From: Asticcacaulis sp. AC460
GTDB lineage: Bacteria; Pseudomonadota; Alphaproteobacteria; Caulobacterales; Caulobacteraceae
NCBI RefSeq assembly: GCF_000495795.1
Contig: NZ_AWGD01000037.1
Span: 90,393-154,392, forward strand
Length of the DNA stretch: 64,000 nucleotides
Direction of reading: 5' to 3'
Part shown: piece after piece, positions 44,749 to 55,646 of the stretch
How positions within the stretch are numbered: position 1 is the stretch's first letter
How the letters are laid out: each line of letters starts with the position of its first letter
The notes under the pieces: model-generated
What the model was told of the DNA's origin: nothing
Databases searched by the model: none
The model's input: only the letters and a program-made list of their open reading frames with translations
Position numbers and translations under genes: made by a program

Positions 44749-45075
44749 ATGAACGATAAGGGCGATTTTCTGGAACGTCAGCCGGCGCGCGCCAGGGGGT
44801 GGTGGGTGGTTGCCCTCATCCTGTTCGCCGTGATGGTTATCATGAACCTGATCGTTGTGCCCGACGTTGTGAAGCGGGATCTGACGGCCCAGGCGCCGGG
44901 CGCCGAACCGACCTATGCCTATACCCTAAGGTCCCGACGCAGTCCCGTCGACCGGACGATCCGGGTGTCCCAGACGGATATGGCCATCCTGGTCGGCCGC
45001 GACATCATGTTTGTCGTCTCCATGGTGGCTTTGGTAGGCGCCCTCGCTGTGACAGTAGGGGAGCGTCGGCGGTAA
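44749..45075 (+). CDS. Small membrane protein
   Basis: A 108-residue protein with two hydrophobic helices, WWVVALILFAVMVIMNLIVV and MFVVSMVALVGALAVTV, joined by a periplasmic loop of about 60 residues. It starts at ATG 44749 with GGGGAGGCGG upstream. Not recognised. It ends two bases before the stop of the convergent LysR gene. It may be cotranscribed with the GH105 operon, 49 bases upstream. Confidence 0.7.
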   Translation: MNDKGDFLERQPARARGWWVVALILFAVMVIMNLIVVPDVVKRDLTAQAPGAEPTYAYTLRSRRSPVDRTIRVSQTDMAILVGRDIMFVVSMVALVGALAVTVGERRR

Positions 45076-45077
45076 AA

Positions 45078-46256
45078 TCATCGAAAGCTGTCTGAAAGTT
45101 CCTTCAAAAGGCTCGCATGCAGCCGGGTCGGCGCAAACCCCGCCCGTGTCGTGATGCCGATGGCCCGCGTCGAACCGGTCAGGGGCGGCCCCATGATCTT
45201 CAACAGGCCCTGGCGGATTTCGTAATCGACCTGCCGCGCCGACAGCAGCGCCGCCATATCCGTCCGCAGCAACAGCGCCCGCGCCGCCACCAGCGAAGCG
45301 CATTCCACCACCCGCTGCGGCGGGTTCAGGCCCTTATTAGCCATGAACTGCTCGAACACGATCCGCCCCGGCGTGCCCGGCCGCGGCAGGATCCAGGCCA
45401 GGCTGTCCAGTTGCGCTGGCGTCAGCTTGTCGCGGTCGCTGTCGAAGCCCGGCGCAAAGGGATGATCCGCCCGGACCACAATCGTCAGTGGATCATCGAA
45501 CAGGTGGCTCTGCGCGATCAGCTTCGACGGCGCCGGATCGCGCAACGCCCCCAGGATAAAGTCGATCTGGCCATGCAACAGATCGTGCAGTTGCGCCTCA
45601 TACGGCCCGTCGATGATGCGAATGCGGGCATCGGGATAGTCCGCCAACGTCGCCGCCACCGCGTCGGGCAGCCATCCCGACCGCGCCAGGGGCAGGGCGC
45701 CGACCGTCACCGTACCGGCCACCCGGCCCTGGACCTCGCGGATTTCGTCCAGCCCCATCTGCAGTTCCGCCTGGTACAATGCAAAATGCCGCGCCAGTTC
45801 GCGCGCTTCCGGCGTCGGCTGGTCCTGCATCAGCGCAATCCCGCACAGCGTCTCCAGTTCGCGCACCGACCGGTGGACGCTGGGCTGGGAGATGTCGAGC
45901 CGCCGCGCGGCTTCCGAAAACGATCCGGCCTGGATGACGGCTGCCAGCGCCCGCATCTGGGCGCCGGTCACCAGCCGCGTCAAAGGCACCCGCGTCCGCC
46001 GCGCGGCGATCAAACCTTCGGCGTCCTTCAGGTGATCCAGCGCCCGGCGCACCCGGCCGACAAACACCGAACCTTCCGCCGTCGCCGTCATGCCCTTCGA
46101 CGTGCGCAGGCACAGCGCGGCCCCGACATCGCCTTCCAAAGCCGTCACCGCCGCGGTCACCGACGGTTGGGCCATATGAATATGGTCGGCGGCCTTCAGC
46201 GCGCTGCCGTAACGGCAGACGGCCTCGAAGGCCAGCAGGCGGCGGTGTCGAAACAT
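45078..46256 (-). CDS. LysR-type regulator with two tandem HTH domains
   Basis: A 392-residue regulator, about 90 longer than usual, because the N-terminal winged HTH is doubled. The first copy spans about residues 5-63 (FEAVCRYGSALKAADHIHMA, QPSVTAAVTALE). The second spans 99-157 (LAAVIQAGSFSEAARRLDIS, QPSVHRSVRELE). A LysR substrate-binding domain follows from about 180 (GTVTVGALPLARSGWLPDAV). It is divergent from ligK and almost certainly controls the protocatechuate operon, answering to an aromatic acid or pathway intermediate. Which of the two HTH units binds the operator is unknown. Confidence 0.92.
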   Translation of the reverse strand: MFRHRRLLAFEAVCRYGSALKAADHIHMAQPSVTAAVTALEGDVGAALCLRTSKGMTATAEGSVFVGRVRRALDHLKDAEGLIAARRTRVPLTRLVTGAQMRALAAVIQAGSFSEAARRLDISQPSVHRSVRELETLCGIALMQDQPTPEARELARHFALYQAELQMGLDEIREVQGRVAGTVTVGALPLARSGWLPDAVAATLADYPDARIRIIDGPYEAQLHDLLHGQIDFILGALRDPAPSKLIAQSHLFDDPLTIVVRADHPFAPGFDSDRDKLTPAQLDSLAWILPRPGTPGRIVFEQFMANKGLNPPQRVVECASLVAARALLLRTDMAALLSARQVDYEIRQGLLKIMGPPLTGSTRAIGITTRAGFAPTRLHASLLKELSDSFR

Positions 46257-46270
46257 GGTGTCTCACATAA

Positions 46271-46291
46271 GCTATAGCCAAAACCTATAGC
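46271..46291. promoter_or_regulatory. Candidate LysR operator of the lig operon
   Basis: GCTATAG (46271-46277) and CTATAGC (46285-46291) are exact inverted arms with a seven-base spacer; they contain the T-N11-A pattern of LysR boxes. The site lies 15 bases before the regulator start and about 70 bases before ligK, in the 105-base divergent gap, so it fits autorepression and activation of the lig genes. Confidence 0.75.
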
Positions 46292-46361
46292 ACGGCGCGC
46301 GTTTCGATCTAACGCCTATCGCGCGTCCGGGCGCATAAATCGTCCCGAACAGGAGCCCGCC

Positions 46362-47051
46362 ATGCCCGTCGTCGTTACCGATATCCGCCGCCCAGATCCC
46401 GCCGCCTGCGCCACGCTTGCGCGGCACGGCGTCGCCACGGTGCACGAAGCGCAGGGCCGAACCGGCCTGATGAACGCCGACATGCGCCCCATCTTCCCGG
46501 CGGCGATCGCGGGGCCAGCGGTGACGGTCGAACTGCCGCCCGGCGACAACTGGATGATCCATGTTGCCGTCGAACAGTGTCAGCCCGGCGATATCCTGGT
46601 GGTCAGCCCGACCTCGCCCAGCGAAGACGGCTATTTCGGCGACCTGCTGGCGACCTCGCTGAAGGCGCGCGGCGTCAAGGGCCTGATCATCAATGCCGGC
46701 GTGCGCGACACCGCCACCCTGGAAGAGATGGGCTTCCCAGTCTGGTCCAAGGCCGTCTATGCCCGCGGTTGCGTCCGCGCCACGCTCGGCAATGTCAACA
46801 CGCCGGTCGTCTGCGCCGACGCCCTGGTCCGCCCCGGCGACGTCATCGTCGCTGATCGCGATGGCATCTGCGTCGTGCCGATCGAAAAGGCATCCGAAAT
46901 CGCCGCCAAGGCCGATGCCCGCGCCGCCTCCGAAGAAGCCCGCCGCGTCCGCTTCGAAAATGGCGAACTGGGTCTCGACATCTACGACATGCGCCAGAAG
47001 CTGAAAGACCTGGGCTTGACCTATGTCAGCCAGGCGGACTACGGCAAATGA
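46362..47051 (+). CDS. ligK: 4-carboxy-4-hydroxy-2-oxoadipate aldolase
   Basis: A 229-residue class II aldolase of the RraA-like fold (HMG/CHA aldolase), which splits 4-carboxy-4-hydroxy-2-oxoadipate to pyruvate and oxaloacetate, the last step of protocatechuate 4,5-cleavage. Landmarks are [20 protein letters not shown], the substrate-site [20 protein letters not shown] with the catalytic Arg-Asp pair, and [20 protein letters not shown]. It is the first gene after the divergent regulator and overlaps the next gene by four bases (ATGA). Confidence 0.93.
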   Translation: MPVVVTDIRRPDPAACATLARHGVATVHEAQGRTGLMNADMRPIFPAAIAGPAVTVELPPGDNWMIHVAVEQCQPGDILVVSPTSPSEDGYFGDLLATSLKARGVKGLIINAGVRDTATLEEMGFPVWSKAVYARGCVRATLGNVNTPVVCADALVRPGDVIVADRDGICVVPIEKASEIAAKADARAASEEARRVRFENGELGLDIYDMRQKLKDLGLTYVSQADYGK

Positions 47052-48115
47052 GCCAGCGCGCCATCCCGGCCTGCCTGATGCGCGGCGGCACGTCGAAGGG
47101 GCTCTATGTTCTGAAAGACGACCTGCCGGCCGACATCGTCGTGCGCGATCGGGTGCTTCTGGCAGCCCTTGGTTCGCCCGATGCCCGTCAGATCGACGGC
47201 GTCGGCGGCGCTCACCCCTTGACCTCAAAGGTCGCCGTGGTGTCGAAATCCGACCGACCCGACGCCGATATCGATTACCTCTTCCTGCAGATATTCCCCG
47301 ACAAGGCCATCGTCACCGACCAGCAGAACTGCGGTAACATCCTGGCCGGCATCGGGCCCTTCGCTATCGAACGCGGCCTGATCGCGGCGACCAGCGATGT
47401 CACCAACGTCCGCATCCATATGATCAATACGGCGTCGATCGCCGTCGCCACCATCGAAACCCCGGGCGGCCAGGTCAATTACGAAGGTGCCGCCCGCATC
47501 GACGGCGTGCCGGGCAGCCATGCCCCCATCATGCTGAACTTCCTCAATGTCGCCGGCTCGTCCTGCGGCGCCCTGCTGCCGACAGGCAACGCGATAGACG
47601 AGATCGACGGCGTCGCGGTCACCCTGATCGACAACGGCATGCCGGTGGTGGTGATGCAGGCGGCCGATTTCGGCCTGACCGGCACCGAGACGCCCGAAGA
47701 GATCGAAAATAATGCTCAGGTCCGTGCTCGCGTCGAAGCCATCCGCTTACAGGCCGGACCGCTGATGAATCTCGGCGATGTCGTCAAGGCGTCGGTGCCG
47801 AAAATGACCCTGATATCGCCGGCCCGCAACGGCGGGGACGTATCGACCCGCACCTTCATTCCCCATCGCGTCCACGACGCCATCGGCGTCCTGGGCGCCG
47901 TCAGCGTCGCCACGGCCCTGGCACTGAAGGACGGCATTACCGGCGCCAAGACCTTCGAGATCGAGCATCCGACCGGCTTCTTCAGCGTCGAGATGGAAAT
48001 CGAAGGCGCCGGCGAAACCCTGAAGGTTACCCGCTCGGCCCTCCTGCGCACCGCCCGCATGCTGATGCGCGGCGAGGTCCTGGTGCCGGCCTCGATCTGG
48101 CCGGAGGTCGCATGA
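47048..48115 (+). CDS. ligU: 4-oxalomesaconate tautomerase
   Basis: A 355-residue PrpF/diaminopimelate-epimerase-fold isomerase, named LigU in Sphingobium and GalD in pseudomonads. It shifts the double bond of oxalomesaconate so that the hydratase can act. The N-terminal signature [20 protein letters not shown] is typical of the family, as are [21 protein letters not shown] and [17 protein letters not shown] segments. It overlaps ligK and the following dehydrogenase gene by four bases each, so it is internal to the operon. Confidence 0.92.
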   Translation: MSQRAIPACLMRGGTSKGLYVLKDDLPADIVVRDRVLLAALGSPDARQIDGVGGAHPLTSKVAVVSKSDRPDADIDYLFLQIFPDKAIVTDQQNCGNILAGIGPFAIERGLIAATSDVTNVRIHMINTASIAVATIETPGGQVNYEGAARIDGVPGSHAPIMLNFLNVAGSSCGALLPTGNAIDEIDGVAVTLIDNGMPVVVMQAADFGLTGTETPEEIENNAQVRARVEAIRLQAGPLMNLGDVVKASVPKMTLISPARNGGDVSTRTFIPHRVHDAIGVLGAVSVATALALKDGITGAKTFEIEHPTGFFSVEMEIEGAGETLKVTRSALLRTARMLMRGEVLVPASIWPEVA

Positions 48116-48972
48116 TCCAGACCGTCGCCCTGATCGGTTTCGGCGAGGTCGGCAAAGTCGTGGCCGCCGACCTGCCAGCCCACCTCACCGTCACTGTCTT
48201 CGACACCCATGCCACGAAACTGGACATGCCCGGGCGCGCCACCGCCTGTGGCAGCGCCGCCGAAGCCTGCCGAGACGCCGATCTGGTGATCAGCGCGGTG
48301 ACGGCGGCGCAAACCCTTGCTGCCGCCCAATCGGTGCTGCCCGGCCTGAAGCCCGGCGCCTGGTACATGGACCTCAATTCCGCCTCTCCGGAAGCGAAGG
48401 TCGCGGCGGGGCGCACCATTGCCTCCGCCACCGGGCGCTATGTCGAGACGGCGGTCATGTCGCCGATCGAGCCGAAACGCCTGGCCTCGCCCATGCTGCT
48501 GGGCGGGCCGTGGGCGCAGGACTTCGCCGCCGTCATCCCGGCCCTGGGCTTTACCGGTGCGCAATTCTATTCAGATGTCCCCGGCAAGGCCTCGGCCACC
48601 AAGCTGTGCCGCAGCGTCATGATCAAGGGCCTGGAAGCCCTGATCTCGGAGTCTCTCCTGTCGGCCCGCCACTACGGTGTCGAGGACACGGTTCTGGAAA
48701 GTCTGAACAATCTGTTCCCGCACCCCGACTGGCCTGGCTACGCCCGCTACATGATCTCGCGCACCCTGGAGCACGGCACGCGCCGCGCCGAGGAGATGGA
48801 AGAGGCCGCCCTGACGGTAGCCGGCGCCGGCCTGACGCCGTGGATGTCCCTGGCCACCGTCGAGCGCCAGGCCTGGGCGCCCGACCATGCCGACGCGCTG
48901 AAACACACCGACCTGAAGGCGATGCTGGACGGCATCCGCCAACACCTGAACCACAAGGACGCGGCCGAATGA
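48112..48972 (+). CDS. 6-phosphogluconate-dehydrogenase-like protein with DUF1932
   Basis: A 286-residue NAD(P)-dependent dehydrogenase. The Rossmann motif is IGFGEVGKVVAADL, with an acidic end of strand 2 (VFDTH) suggesting NAD preference. The C-terminal DUF1932 domain contains KLCRSVMIKGLEALISESLL. The fold is that of beta-hydroxyacid dehydrogenases such as 3-hydroxyisobutyrate dehydrogenase. It overlaps both neighbours (ATGA), so it is cotranslated with ligU and ligJ. The standard pathway needs no such step; the pathway's known dehydrogenase, LigC, is encoded downstream and is of another family. It may act on a side product or an additional aromatic-derived acid. Confidence 0.88.
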   Translation: MIQTVALIGFGEVGKVVAADLPAHLTVTVFDTHATKLDMPGRATACGSAAEACRDADLVISAVTAAQTLAAAQSVLPGLKPGAWYMDLNSASPEAKVAAGRTIASATGRYVETAVMSPIEPKRLASPMLLGGPWAQDFAAVIPALGFTGAQFYSDVPGKASATKLCRSVMIKGLEALISESLLSARHYGVEDTVLESLNNLFPHPDWPGYARYMISRTLEHGTRRAEEMEEAALTVAGAGLTPWMSLATVERQAWAPDHADALKHTDLKAMLDGIRQHLNHKDAAE

Positions 48973-50006
48973 GCCTCGAAAAACCCCTGATCATCGACTG
49001 TCACGGTCACTATACGACCGCCCCGGCGCCGCTGACCAACTTCCGCGACGCCCAGGTGGCGCATTTCAAGGATCCGCTGAAGCCGGCACCCGAAGGCGTC
49101 GTGGTCTCCGACGATGAGATCCGCGAAACCATTGAAAAAAACCAGCTCAAGCTGCTGAAAGAACGCGGCGCCGACATGACGATCTTTTCGCCGCGCGCCT
49201 CGGTCATGGGGCCGCATATCGGCGACGAAGCCGTGTCCAAGCGGTGGACGGTCGAGAGCAACAACATCATCAAGCGCGTGGTCGACCTGTTTCCGGAGAC
49301 CTTCATCGGCGTCTGCCAACTCCCCCAATCACCCGGCGTGTCGCTGGCCGGTTCGATCGCCGAGCTGGAACGCTGCGTCGATATGGGCTTTGTCGGCTGC
49401 AACCTGAACCCCGATCCGTCGGGCGGCCATTTCAGCGCCCCGCCGCTGTACGACAAATACTGGTATCCGTTCTTCGAGAAGATGATCGAGCTGGACGTGC
49501 CGGCCATGGTCCACGTCTCGGGCTCGTGCAATCCGGCGTTTCATGCCACCGGGGCCTACTACATAAATGCCGACACCACGGCTTTCATGCAGTTCATCGA
49601 AGGCGACCTGTTCAAGGATTTTCCGGAACTGCGCCTGATCATTCCGCATGGCGGCGGCGCGGTGCCCTACCACTGGGGGCGCTATCGCGGCCTGGCCGAC
49701 ATGCTGAAAAAGCCGGCCCTGCGCGACCACGTCATGAAGAACGTCTATTTCGACACCTGCGTCTACCACCAGCCGGGCATCGACCTGCTGTTCCAGGTGA
49801 TCGACACGAAGAACATCCTGTTCGGCTCGGAGATGGTCGGGGCGGTGCGCGGCATCGATCCGGAGACCGGCTTCTATTTCGACGACACCAAACGTTATGT
49901 CGACGCGCTGACCATCTCGCCGGAAGCCAAATACCAGGTCTTCGAAGGCAATGCCCGCCGGGTCTATCCACGGTTGGATGCGGCTCTGAAGGCGAGGGGG
50001 CTGTGA
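48969..50006 (+). CDS. ligJ: 4-oxalomesaconate hydratase
   Basis: A 345-residue hydratase of the amidohydrolase superfamily, adding water to oxalomesaconate to give 4-carboxy-4-hydroxy-2-oxoadipate. The metal-binding start is LIIDCHGHYTTAP. Other conserved blocks are MTIFSPRASVMGPHIGDE, IPHGGGAVPYHWGRYRG and NILFGSEMVGAVRGIDP, all characteristic of LigJ. The ATG at 48969 overlaps the dehydrogenase stop; the long open frame further upstream lies inside that gene and is not used. A repeat pair separates it from ligI. Confidence 0.94.
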   Translation: MSLEKPLIIDCHGHYTTAPAPLTNFRDAQVAHFKDPLKPAPEGVVVSDDEIRETIEKNQLKLLKERGADMTIFSPRASVMGPHIGDEAVSKRWTVESNNIIKRVVDLFPETFIGVCQLPQSPGVSLAGSIAELERCVDMGFVGCNLNPDPSGGHFSAPPLYDKYWYPFFEKMIELDVPAMVHVSGSCNPAFHATGAYYINADTTAFMQFIEGDLFKDFPELRLIIPHGGGAVPYHWGRYRGLADMLKKPALRDHVMKNVYFDTCVYHQPGIDLLFQVIDTKNILFGSEMVGAVRGIDPETGFYFDDTKRYVDALTISPEAKYQVFEGNARRVYPRLDAALKARGL

Positions 50007-50023
50007 TGGTTGGTCTAGGCAAT

Positions 50024-50197
50024 CTTATCCTCCCCCGCTTGCGGGGGAGGTGGCGAGCGAGCGAAGCCGAAGGCGTAGCAAGTCGAGACGGAGGGGGCGT
50101 TACGAGCTCCGAGCTTCCGGCTCCCCCTCCGCTTCGACGCGCTTCGCTTTTCAAGCTCGCTCGCTCAGCACCTCCCCCGCAAGCGAGGGAGGATAAG
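50024..50197. repeat. Family B repeats as a long inverted pair inside the lig operon
   Basis: The left unit starts CTTATCCTCCCCCGCTTGCG and runs through GTCGAGACGGAGGGGGCGT and AGCTCCGAGCTT. The right unit is its reverse, ending GCGAGGGAGGATAAG. The outer 29 bases of the two arms (50024-50052, 50169-50197) are reverse complements with one difference. The 222-base gap between ligJ and ligI holds only this structure and a ribosome site. It could form a large mRNA hairpin in the middle of the operon. Confidence 0.88.
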
Positions 50198-50228
50198 AAA
50201 GATCGATCCCTCGGGAAAAGGGACTTCC

Positions 50229-51130
50229 ATGGATAGCGCGACCCCCACCTTCACCAAGGACGCCGACTGGCTCGACTGGTGCGCTAACCCGTCGAAACCA
50301 AAGTTCCAACTCCCGGCCGGAGCGGTCGACGCCCACTGCCACGTCTTCGGCCCGGGCCATCTGTTCCCCTTCGCGCCTGAACGCAAATACACCCCTTGCG
50401 ACGCCTCGTGGGAACAACTGTTTGCCCTGCGCGACCACCTCGGTTTTGCCCGCAACGTCATCGTCCAGGCCACCTGCCATGGCGCCGACAACCGCGCCCT
50501 GATCGACGCCATTGCCCGCTCCGACGGCAAGGCGCGCGGCGTCGCCACGGTCAAACGCTCTATCGCCGACGAAGAGCTCCACGCCCTCCATGAAGGCGGC
50601 GTCCGCGGTGTCCGTTTCAACTTCGTCAAACGCCTGGTCGACGCCCTGCCATTCGACAGCCTGACCGAAATCGCCGAACGCATCGCCAAACTGGGCTGGC
50701 ACATCGTCATCTATTTCGAAGCCGACGACCTGAAGGAATACTTCAAATTCTTCACCGACCTGCCGACGACCGTGGTGGTCGACCATATGGGCCGGCCGGA
50801 CGTCTCCAAGGACGCTTTCGGCCCCGACTTCGATCTGTTCGTCAAACTGCTGGAATACGACAACTTCTGGTGCAAGACGACCTGCCCGGAACGCCTGAGC
50901 AAGGCTGGCCCGCCCTATGATGACGTCGTGCCCTTCGCCAAACGCATCGTCGAAGCCTTCCCGGGCCGGGTCATCTGGGGCACCGACTGGCCGCACCCCA
51001 ACATGAAGTCGCACATGCCCGACGACGGCCACCTGGTCGACTTCATCCCGCGCATCGCCACCACGGAAAGCCTCCAGAAGAAGCTCTTAGTCACCAATCC
51101 CATGCGGCTCTACTGGCCGGAGGAAATCAC

Positions 51131-51134
<4 letters not shown>
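50229..51134 (+). CDS. ligI: 2-pyrone-4,6-dicarboxylate hydrolase
   Basis: A 301-residue lactonase of the amidohydrolase superfamily that opens 2-pyrone-4,6-dicarboxylate to oxalomesaconate. The strand-1 motif is GAVDAHCHVFGPG (His36, His38). The family's active-site Asp lies in VIWGTDWPHPNMKSHMP. Conserved arginine- and histidine-bearing loops such as TVVVDHMGRPD are also present. It resumes the operon after the repeat pair and overlaps ligA by four bases. Confidence 0.95.
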
Positions 51135-52365
<1,231 letters not shown>

Positions 52366-52369
52366 CATC

Positions 52370-53314
52370 ATGAAAATCGCTCTGGCCGGCGCCGGCGCCT
52401 TCGGCATCAAGCATCTGGATGGATTGAAGAAAATTGACGGCGTGGAAGTCGTTGCCCTGGTCGGCCGCCGGCGCGAACCGACTCAGGAGGTCGCCGACAA
52501 GTACGGCATCCCCCACGTCTTCACCGAGCTGGAAGACGCCCTGGCCCTGTCCGAAGTCGACGCCGTCATCCTGTGCACCCCCACCCAGATGCACGCCGCC
52601 CAGGCCATTGCCTGCATGAAGGCCGGCAAGCATGTCCAGGTCGAAATCCCCTTGGCCGACACATGGCAGGACGCCCAGGACGTGCTCGACACCCAACAAG
52701 CCACCGGCCTGATCTGCATGGTCGGCCACACCCGCCGCTTCAACCCGTCGCACCAGTGGGTCCATAAGCGCATCGAATCCGGCGAACTGAAGCTCCAGCA
52801 GATGGACGTCCAGACCTACTTCTTCCGCCGCACCAATATGAACGCCTTGGGCCAGCCGCGGTCTTGGACCGACCACCTGCTGTGGCACCACGCCGCCCAC
52901 ACGGTCGACCTGTTCGCCTACCAGGCCGGTTCGCCCGTCGTGAAGGCCAACGCCGTCGAAGGCCCGCATCACCCCGACCTGGGCATCGCCATGGACATGT
53001 CGATCCAGCTCAAGGCCGCCAACGGCGCCATCTGTACCCTGTCCCTGTCGTTCAACAATGACGGCCCGCTGGGGACCTTCTTCCGCTACATCGGCGACAC
53101 CGGCACCTATATCGCCCGCTACGACGATCTGGTCGACGGCAAGGAACAGCCGATCGACGTCAGCCAGGTCGATGTCTCGATGAACGGCATCGAGCTTCAG
53201 GACCGCGAATTCGTCGCCGCCATCCGCGAAGGCCGCGAACCCAACAGCTCCGTCGCCCAGGTCCTGGCCTGCTACAAGGTGCTGCACGACCTCGACCAGC
53301 AGCTCCAAGCCTGA
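52370..53314 (+). CDS. ligC: 4-carboxy-2-hydroxymuconate-6-semialdehyde dehydrogenase
   Basis: A 314-residue Gfo/Idh/MocA-family NAD(P)-dependent dehydrogenase that oxidises the cyclised ring-cleavage product to 2-pyrone-4,6-dicarboxylate. The Rossmann motif is ALAGAGAFGIKHLDGL, then VALVGRRREPTQEVADKYGI, and the family's motif near the active site is HVQVEIPLADT. It starts four bases after the ligB stop. Context leaves little doubt about its role. Confidence 0.94.
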   Translation: MKIALAGAGAFGIKHLDGLKKIDGVEVVALVGRRREPTQEVADKYGIPHVFTELEDALALSEVDAVILCTPTQMHAAQAIACMKAGKHVQVEIPLADTWQDAQDVLDTQQATGLICMVGHTRRFNPSHQWVHKRIESGELKLQQMDVQTYFFRRTNMNALGQPRSWTDHLLWHHAAHTVDLFAYQAGSPVVKANAVEGPHHPDLGIAMDMSIQLKAANGAICTLSLSFNNDGPLGTFFRYIGDTGTYIARYDDLVDGKEQPIDVSQVDVSMNGIELQDREFVAAIREGREPNSSVAQVLACYKVLHDLDQQLQA

Positions 53315-53333
53315 CCACAAAACAACGGGACAA

Positions 53334-54580
<1,247 letters not shown>

Positions 54581-54604
54581 TCGCAGGGCTGGAAGTGAAC
54601 CCAA

Positions 54605-54655
54605 CTTCTCCTCCCCACGTGTGGGGAGGGGGACCCCGAAGGGGTGGAGGGGTAT
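54605..54655. repeat. Family C intergenic repeat, copy 1
   Basis: CTTCTCCTCCCCACGTGTGG begins a hairpin-rich unit ending ACCCCGAAGGGGTGGAGGGGTAT. The same unit, with variable loop bases, recurs as an inverted pair at 59660-59779 and in part at 63931. It follows pobA and may act as its transcription end. Confidence 0.8.
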
Positions 54656-54776
54656 CTTAAAGATATCAAAGGCGAGGGGCCTCGGGCCCCTCGACCCAAT
54701 AACTGCCCGGACCCGGCAACCACTGCGCGCCAAATCCGCGGAGCGATATAAAAAAGCCAGCAATATAAATAACTTA

Positions 54777-54840
54777 ATCCCTCCCCGTTATACGGGGAGG
54801 TGGATCATTTGCTGGAAGCAAATGAGACGGTGGGGGATTT
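54777..54840. repeat. Family A intergenic repeat, copy 2
   Basis: Identical over all 64 bases to the copy at 27285-27348, with the two hairpins CTCCCCGT TAT ACGGGGAG and TCATTTGCT GGA AGCAAATGA. Like the variant at 34844 it is followed by GGCCCGCCGGTGGTTC. Together with the family C unit it makes up most of the 340-base gap after pobA. Confidence 0.9.
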
Positions 54841-54920
54841 GGCCCGCCGGTGGTTCTGTCGCCGACGGTCTCTTAGTGGCCAACCACGGGCAAACGACGC
54901 AGACCCCAACCTTACAAACC

Positions 54921-55295
54921 CTACCGCCCCGCCACCGAAAACACCGTGACACCATTGCCCTGCGCAGCCTTCGTACCATCATCCGCGATCGACCTGATTA
55001 TGCGGGTAAAATCGCCATCATCCGGCCCTGTATCGCAGCAGCCGTAATGCGCCAACCTTACGCTGACCGTCCGGCCGACGCTGCCGTGGCACAAAGCCTC
55101 TTCGGTTGAATATCCCAACACCTTGCCATTGGCATGAAGAAAGCAGCCCTCCTGGAGATTCCCCTGCGGATCGATCACCGGCGCGGAGACCTTCTCTATC
55201 CGCACCTTGGCGAAGGTTTCGAGCGGCCCGGCGCAATCTGCGAAAGCGCCCGTCGCCAGCATCAGTACCGGCAAACTCAATACGACAAGTCTCAT
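54921..55295 (-). CDS. Small secreted cysteine-containing protein
   Basis: A 124-residue protein with a clear signal peptide (MRLVVLSLPVLMLATGAFAD). The mature part has five cysteines (FADCAG, EGCFLH, ALCHGS and a CC pair in HYGCCDTGPDD), which suggests disulfides in the periplasm. Not recognised. It stands alone between repeat units and the AT-rich region. Base composition is a little lower in GC than the lig genes. Confidence 0.7.
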   Translation of the reverse strand: MRLVVLSLPVLMLATGAFADCAGPLETFAKVRIEKVSAPVIDPQGNLQEGCFLHANGKVLGYSTEEALCHGSVGRTVSVRLAHYGCCDTGPDDGDFTRIIRSIADDGTKAAQGNGVTVFSVAGR

Positions 55296-55646
55296 GGCCG
55301 CCTCTCGTATCCTCGTGCGTCTTTGATTTTCACGGAAATCTGTCGATTTGGTGGCTAGACGACGGCCGGCCCGCCGTTGAATATTATCGCAAATGATAGG
55401 CGTTCCCGGAATTTCGGGCTCGGTCGTTTGTGAAGAGCACGAGCATATCTAAGCGGCCTAGCGGGTTTTAAGACGCAGGTCTTCTTTTTGAAGGTGTAAG
55501 CGATCGAGTGTCATCGATATTCCAGTGTCTCTCGCTTTCTCTCTCTTTCTCGAATATGGGTTGAAATGTTTCGACTCGCGCCTTGATGGCGAATTAATTG
55601 GGTGTTAGGAAAAAACCATAACGCCAATTTGGGGTATTGTCGTGCC
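55296..55646. other. AT-richer intergenic region
   Basis: A 351-base gap before the large membrane protein. It contains a pyrimidine-rich run (alternating CTCT and TTTC around 55530-55555) and marks a drop in GC content that continues to about 57860. No gene, convincing promoter or repeat family of this window was found in it. It may be the left edge of an acquired segment. Confidence 0.5.
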
